DNA of 5,396 nt. It comes from an uncultured Porphyromonadaceae bacterium. GTDB taxonomy: Bacteria > Bacteroidota > Bacteroidia > Bacteroidales > Muribaculaceae. The stretch is from the NCBI GenBank assembly GCA_947178565.1, contig CAMWYV010000101.1, forward strand, positions 1 to 5,396, read 5' to 3'. A program made the translations under genes and the position numbers. Positions within the stretch are counted from its first letter, which is position 1; each line of letters starts with the position of its first letter. The notes beneath the pieces are model-generated. The model ran no database searches. It worked only from the letters and a program-made list of their open reading frames with translations, and was not told where the DNA came from. Positions 1 to 5,396 of the stretch are shown here, one piece after another.

Positions 1-2801
1 CGGCACTGCTATGCGCTGCCGCAATTCTGCGGGCTACGGTTTCCGCACAGATGAGGATGCCGCAGCTGCCGACAGACCAGGAGGGGCGTATAGGCACTCT
101 TCCAAACGGCTTGACATATTACATTCGTCACAATGAATATCCGAAGGGACAAGCCGACTTTTACATTGCCCAGAAGGTAGGCTCCGTACTTGAAGAGGAC
201 AACCAGAGAGGTCTCGCCCACTTCCTTGAGCACATGTGCTTCAACGGCACAACCAACTTTCCCGGCAAGAATCTTATCAACTGGCTTGAGAGCGTGGGCG
301 TGAAGTTCGGTGTCAACCTCAACGCATACACAAGCGTTGACGAGACAGTATATAATATCTCGAATGTGCCCGTTGCCCGTGAAGGTGTTCAGGACTCATG
401 CCTCCTTATCCTTCATGACTGGGCTAACGACCTGCTTCTCCTGCCCGAAGAAATCGATGCTGAAAGAGCAGTGATTCACGAAGAGTGGCGTAGATCAAAT
501 GTGGGCCAGATGCGAATTATCGAACAACTTCTTCCGGTTGTGTATCCCACTGAAAGATACGGCTACCGCCTGCCTATCGGCACAATGGAGGTTGTTGACA
601 ACTTCCCCTATCAGGCTCTAAGAGATTATTATGAAAAATGGTATCGTCCCGACCAGCAGGGTATCATTGTTGTAGGCGATATCGATGTTGACCGCATCGA
701 AGGCAAAATCAAAGAGATGTTCTCTGACATCGAAATGCCCGCAAATGCCGCCGAGCGTGTATATTTCCCGGTTGCAGACAACAAGGGCACCATTTATGCT
801 ATCGGCAAAGATCCCGAGCAGAAAAATGCGCTTGCATACATGATGTTTAAAGATGATTCGTTCCCCGATTCACTTAAAAACACTCAGGCTTACTATATCG
901 CCGACTATATTCAGAGCATGATCGAACTGATGATGTCTCACCGACTCAACGATATTTCTTCAAAACCCGATGCTCCTTTCGGCAGCGCATCAATGGATTT
1001 CGGCGACTTCTTTATTGCCAAGACCAAAGATGCCCTCTCACTGATAGTTCTCGCCAAGGATGGTGACATAGCTCCGGCTTTGGCAGCAGCCTATCGCGAA
1101 CTACTTAGAGCACAGCGCGGTGGATTTACCGTTGGAGAATATGAAAGAGCCAAGAGCGAGCTCCTGAGCCGCGTTGAACGCTCATATAACAACCGCCGCC
1201 AGCGCGAAAACGGAAGCTATGTAAATGAGTATGTGCAGAACTTCCTTGACAACGAGCCTATTCCCGGCATTGAGGTGGAGTGGCCTATGTATCAGCAGAT
1301 TGCCGGAATGCTTCCGCTTCAGGTGATCAACCAGTTCATGTGGCAGAGAATCCAGCCGGACAATCGCGTTATTCTTGCAATGCTCCCAGAGAAAGAGGGT
1401 ATGACATATCCGACCGAGCAGAGCTTTGCCGATGCGCTTGCAGCTATTGATGCGGAGACTATCGAACCTTTCGTTGACGAGGTTAAGTCAGAACCACTTA
1501 TTGAGAAAATCCGTCCCGCAGGTAAGATTATTTCTACCAAACATAACAGTCAGTGGGATGCTGAAGAATGGCAACTCTCGAACGGCGCGACCGTAATTGT
1601 GAAGAAAACAGCGTATAAGGATGACGAAGTACTGTTCAGAGCTGTTGCAAACGGCGGCTATGCAGGTAAATTCGGCGATGAATACGCCAACAGCGTAATC
1701 TTCAGCCCCTACGCCCTTTCAGAATTCGGTCTCGGAACCTATTCTCACTCAGATATTCAGAAATATCTCAGCGGCAAGCAGGTAGGCATCAGTTTCGACT
1801 TCGGTGCGATGAGCCGCAACATTAACGGCAACTCCACTCCCAAGGATATTGAAACTCTCATGGAGTTTGTGTATATGACATTCTGTGAATTCACTCTCAA
1901 CCCTGATGAATTTGAAGCACTGAAGAAAACATATCTCGGCGCTCTGCAGAACAATGAGAACGATCCCCAGTATGTATTCAGAAGCAAAATCGATGAGTGT
2001 CTCTACTCAAGCCCCTTCCTCCGCGAAATCAGCACAGCCGCAATCGAAGGTGCTAACCGCGACCAGATTCTCGACATAGTGAAGGCAATGACAGCCAACG
2101 CAGCCGACTATACCTTTGTATTTGTAGGAAACGTTGACACCGAAGCGCTCAAGCCTCTTGTTGAGAAATACATCGCATCTCTTGCATCTGACCAGGCTAA
2201 CGCAAGCCGCAAGATGCCCGCTCCCGTAGCCGGCTTCACCCTCAACCCGGGCACAGAGGTCAACACCTTCACCACCGCCATGCAGACTCCTCAGACATAC
2301 TTCTACATAGTTTCCTGGAGCAACGATCCTTTCTCCATGCGTAACCAGCAGATTGTGTCGGTTGCAGGACAGATTATGTCAAAGCGTCTCAACGACCTTG
2401 TCCGTGAAGAGATGGGTGCCGTTTACTCAATCGGCGCATCGGGCTCACTCGGCAGAATCTCCCAGCAGGCAGCTATCATGACCGGCTCACCGATGAAACC
2501 TGAACTCAAGGAGGATGTTTTCAAAGCTATCCGCAGCCAGTTTGAAGACATGACTCAGAATGTTTCTGACGAGGAATTTGCAAAGGTCATCGAATATATG
2601 GTCAAGAGCTACACTGAGGCAAAGGAGAAAAACGGTCCGTGGCTCAACGCCATCACCGGTTGGTGCTCTGACGGCATTGATACATTCAACGGTAATATCG
2701 AAAGTATCAACTCAATCAAACCCGCCGACATCAAGGCATTTATGAGTGATATGCTCAAGCAGAAGAACTACCGTACAATAGTGCTTGATCCCGCTGAATA
2801 A
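1..2801 (+). CDS. Exported M16 family zinc metallopeptidase (PqqL/insulinase-like), 5'-partial
   Basis: Predicted zinc endopeptidase of family M16, probably periplasmic, degrading peptides. The frame is open from base 3 leftwards and ends at TAA 2799-2801. The codons before the first in-window ATG (base 51) read ALLCAAAILRATVSAQ, the hydrophobic and cleavage part of a type I signal peptide (likely cut after VSA). The real start is therefore outside the window, and ATG 51 would wrongly remove the export signal. Counting from that ATG, the inverted zinc motif HFLEH is at residues 57-61 (bases 219-233). The downstream acidic cluster is ERAVIHEEW (138-146), where E145 is the likely third zinc ligand and E138 the companion glutamate. 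A second, catalytically degenerate M16 half starts near residue 506 and carries the family's Arg/Tyr pair, R785 and Y792, with the seven-residue offset seen in insulin-degrading enzyme. The 916 visible residues fit a full-length two-half protein of the PqqL type. The Cys in the leader is not preceded by Gly, Ala or Ser, so a lipoprotein is unlikely. Family is secure; substrate is unknown. A terminator follows 26 bases after the stop. Confidence 0.5.
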   Translation, partial: ALLCAAAILRATVSAQMRMPQLPTDQEGRIGTLPNGLTYYIRHNEYPKGQADFYIAQKVGSVLEEDNQRGLAHFLEHMCFNGTTNFPGKNLINWLESVGVKFGVNLNAYTSVDETVYNISNVPVAREGVQDSCLLILHDWANDLLLLPEEIDAERAVIHEEWRRSNVGQMRIIEQLLPVVYPTERYGYRLPIGTMEVVDNFPYQALRDYYEKWYRPDQQGIIVVGDIDVDRIEGKIKEMFSDIEMPANAAERVYFPVADNKGTIYAIGKDPEQKNALAYMMFKDDSFPDSLKNTQAYYIADYIQSMIELMMSHRLNDISSKPDAPFGSASMDFGDFFIAKTKDALSLIVLAKDGDIAPALAAAYRELLRAQRGGFTVGEYERAKSELLSRVERSYNNRRQRENGSYVNEYVQNFLDNEPIPGIEVEWPMYQQIAGMLPLQVINQFMWQRIQPDNRVILAMLPEKEGMTYPTEQSFADALAAIDAETIEPFVDEVKSEPLIEKIRPAGKIISTKHNSQWDAEEWQLSNGATVIVKKTAYKDDEVLFRAVANGGYAGKFGDEYANSVIFSPYALSEFGLGTYSHSDIQKYLSGKQVGISFDFGAMSRNINGNSTPKDIETLMEFVYMTFCEFTLNPDEFEALKKTYLGALQNNENDPQYVFRSKIDECLYSSPFLREISTAAIEGANRDQILDIVKAMTANAADYTFVFVGNVDTEALKPLVEKYIASLASDQANASRKMPAPVAGFTLNPGTEVNTFTTAMQTPQTYFYIVSWSNDPFSMRNQQIVSVAGQIMSKRLNDLVREEMGAVYSIGASGSLGRISQQAAIMTGSPMKPELKEDVFKAIRSQFEDMTQNVSDEEFAKVIEYMVKSYTEAKEKNGPWLNAITGWCSDGIDTFNGNIESINSIKPADIKAFMSDMLKQKNYRTIVLDPAE

Positions 2802-2827
2802 TTCCACCCTAACACGATTTTAATACA

Positions 2828-2870
2828 AGGCTGCGCCAGAATCTAAGGATTTTGGCGCAGCCTCTTTTTT
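2828..2870 (+). terminator. Rho-independent terminator after the M16 peptidase gene
   Basis: The arm at 2828-2838 (aggctgcgcca) is the exact reverse complement of 2853-2863 (tggcgcagcct). The stem continues inward with five more pairs (2839-2843 against 2848-2852, one a G-T wobble), giving about 16 bp closed by a four-base loop, taag (2844-2847). It is followed by C and six T (2864-2870). The hairpin starts 26 bases after the peptidase stop, so it should end that transcript and insulate the downstream gene. No comparable A run precedes the hairpin, so it looks one-directional. Confidence 0.5.
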
Positions 2871-2921
2871 CATTTAATCTTTATTTTGAAATTAATTCTC
2901 CGCTGTTTAATCTGAATTGGT

Positions 2922-2929
2922 TAACTTTG
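2922..2929 (+). promoter_or_regulatory. Putative Bacteroidota promoter -7 element (TAnnTTTG) for the beta-galactosidase gene
   Basis: The octamer taactttg matches the Bacteroides-type -7 consensus TAnnTTTG exactly and lies in an AT-rich stretch 33 bases before the ATG at 2963. Transcription would begin about 5-10 bases downstream, leaving a leader of roughly 25-30 bases. The upstream -33 TTTG box is not convincing: the only exact TTTG nearby (2885-2888) is too far away at the usual spacing, and the region around 2898-2908 is only weakly similar. The position between a terminator and a start codon supports the call. The lack of a good -33 box leaves it moderate, and it may depend on an activator. 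Confidence 0.5.
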
Positions 2930-2944
2930 TGAACAGAATAATAA

Positions 2945-5396
<2,452 letters not shown>

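Noticed and set aside
3..50. Lipoprotein signal at the Cys in ALLCAAA of the peptidase leader
   Set aside because: The residue before Cys is Leu, not Gly, Ala or Ser, and a further hydrophobic stretch and a better type I cleavage site (VSA/Q) follow.
11..55. ATG at base 11 as a possible start for the peptidase
   Set aside because: It is in a different reading frame from the M16 protein and its translation does not join the conserved sequence.
2890..2897. The palindrome aattaatt between the genes as an operator
   Set aside because: An 8-base AT palindrome in AT-rich intergenic DNA is expected by chance and has no further symmetric arms.

Overview
The window holds two long plus-strand genes, both cut by a window edge, separated by a short intergenic region with a strong intrinsic terminator and a plausible Bacteroidota-type promoter. 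The organism is most likely a Bacteroidota member of order Bacteroidales, possibly a Muribaculaceae-like gut bacterium. The reasons are a TAnnTTTG-type promoter element (taactttg), no Shine-Dalgarno sequence before the second gene, moderate GC, and two exported proteins of types common in that group. The family-level placement is inference.

Layout: bases 1-2801 encode an exported M16 (PqqL/insulinase-like) zinc metallopeptidase. Its true start lies left of the window, because the open frame runs to base 1 and the visible upstream codons encode the end of a signal peptide. Bases 2828-2870 form a near-perfect terminator hairpin followed by a T run. Bases 2922-2929 look like a promoter -7 element. 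From 2963 to the right edge runs a second open frame with no stop inside the window. It encodes an exported glycoside hydrolase family 2 beta-galactosidase (LacZ type), with every visible catalytic and metal-binding residue conserved but about the last 390 residues missing.

The most notable feature is at the N-terminus of the beta-galactosidase. Between the signal peptide and the LacZ-like part are about 125 residues in three diverged repeats, two of them with a QLW motif. This looks like a ricin-type beta-trefoil, a possible carbohydrate-binding module. The terminator and promoter between the genes suggest separate transcription. A functional link between peptidase and glycosidase (both acting outside the cytoplasm on peptides and on beta-galactosides or host/dietary glycans) is possible but not shown. 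I see no mobile element, CRISPR array, RNA gene or clearly undescribed multi-gene system in this window.
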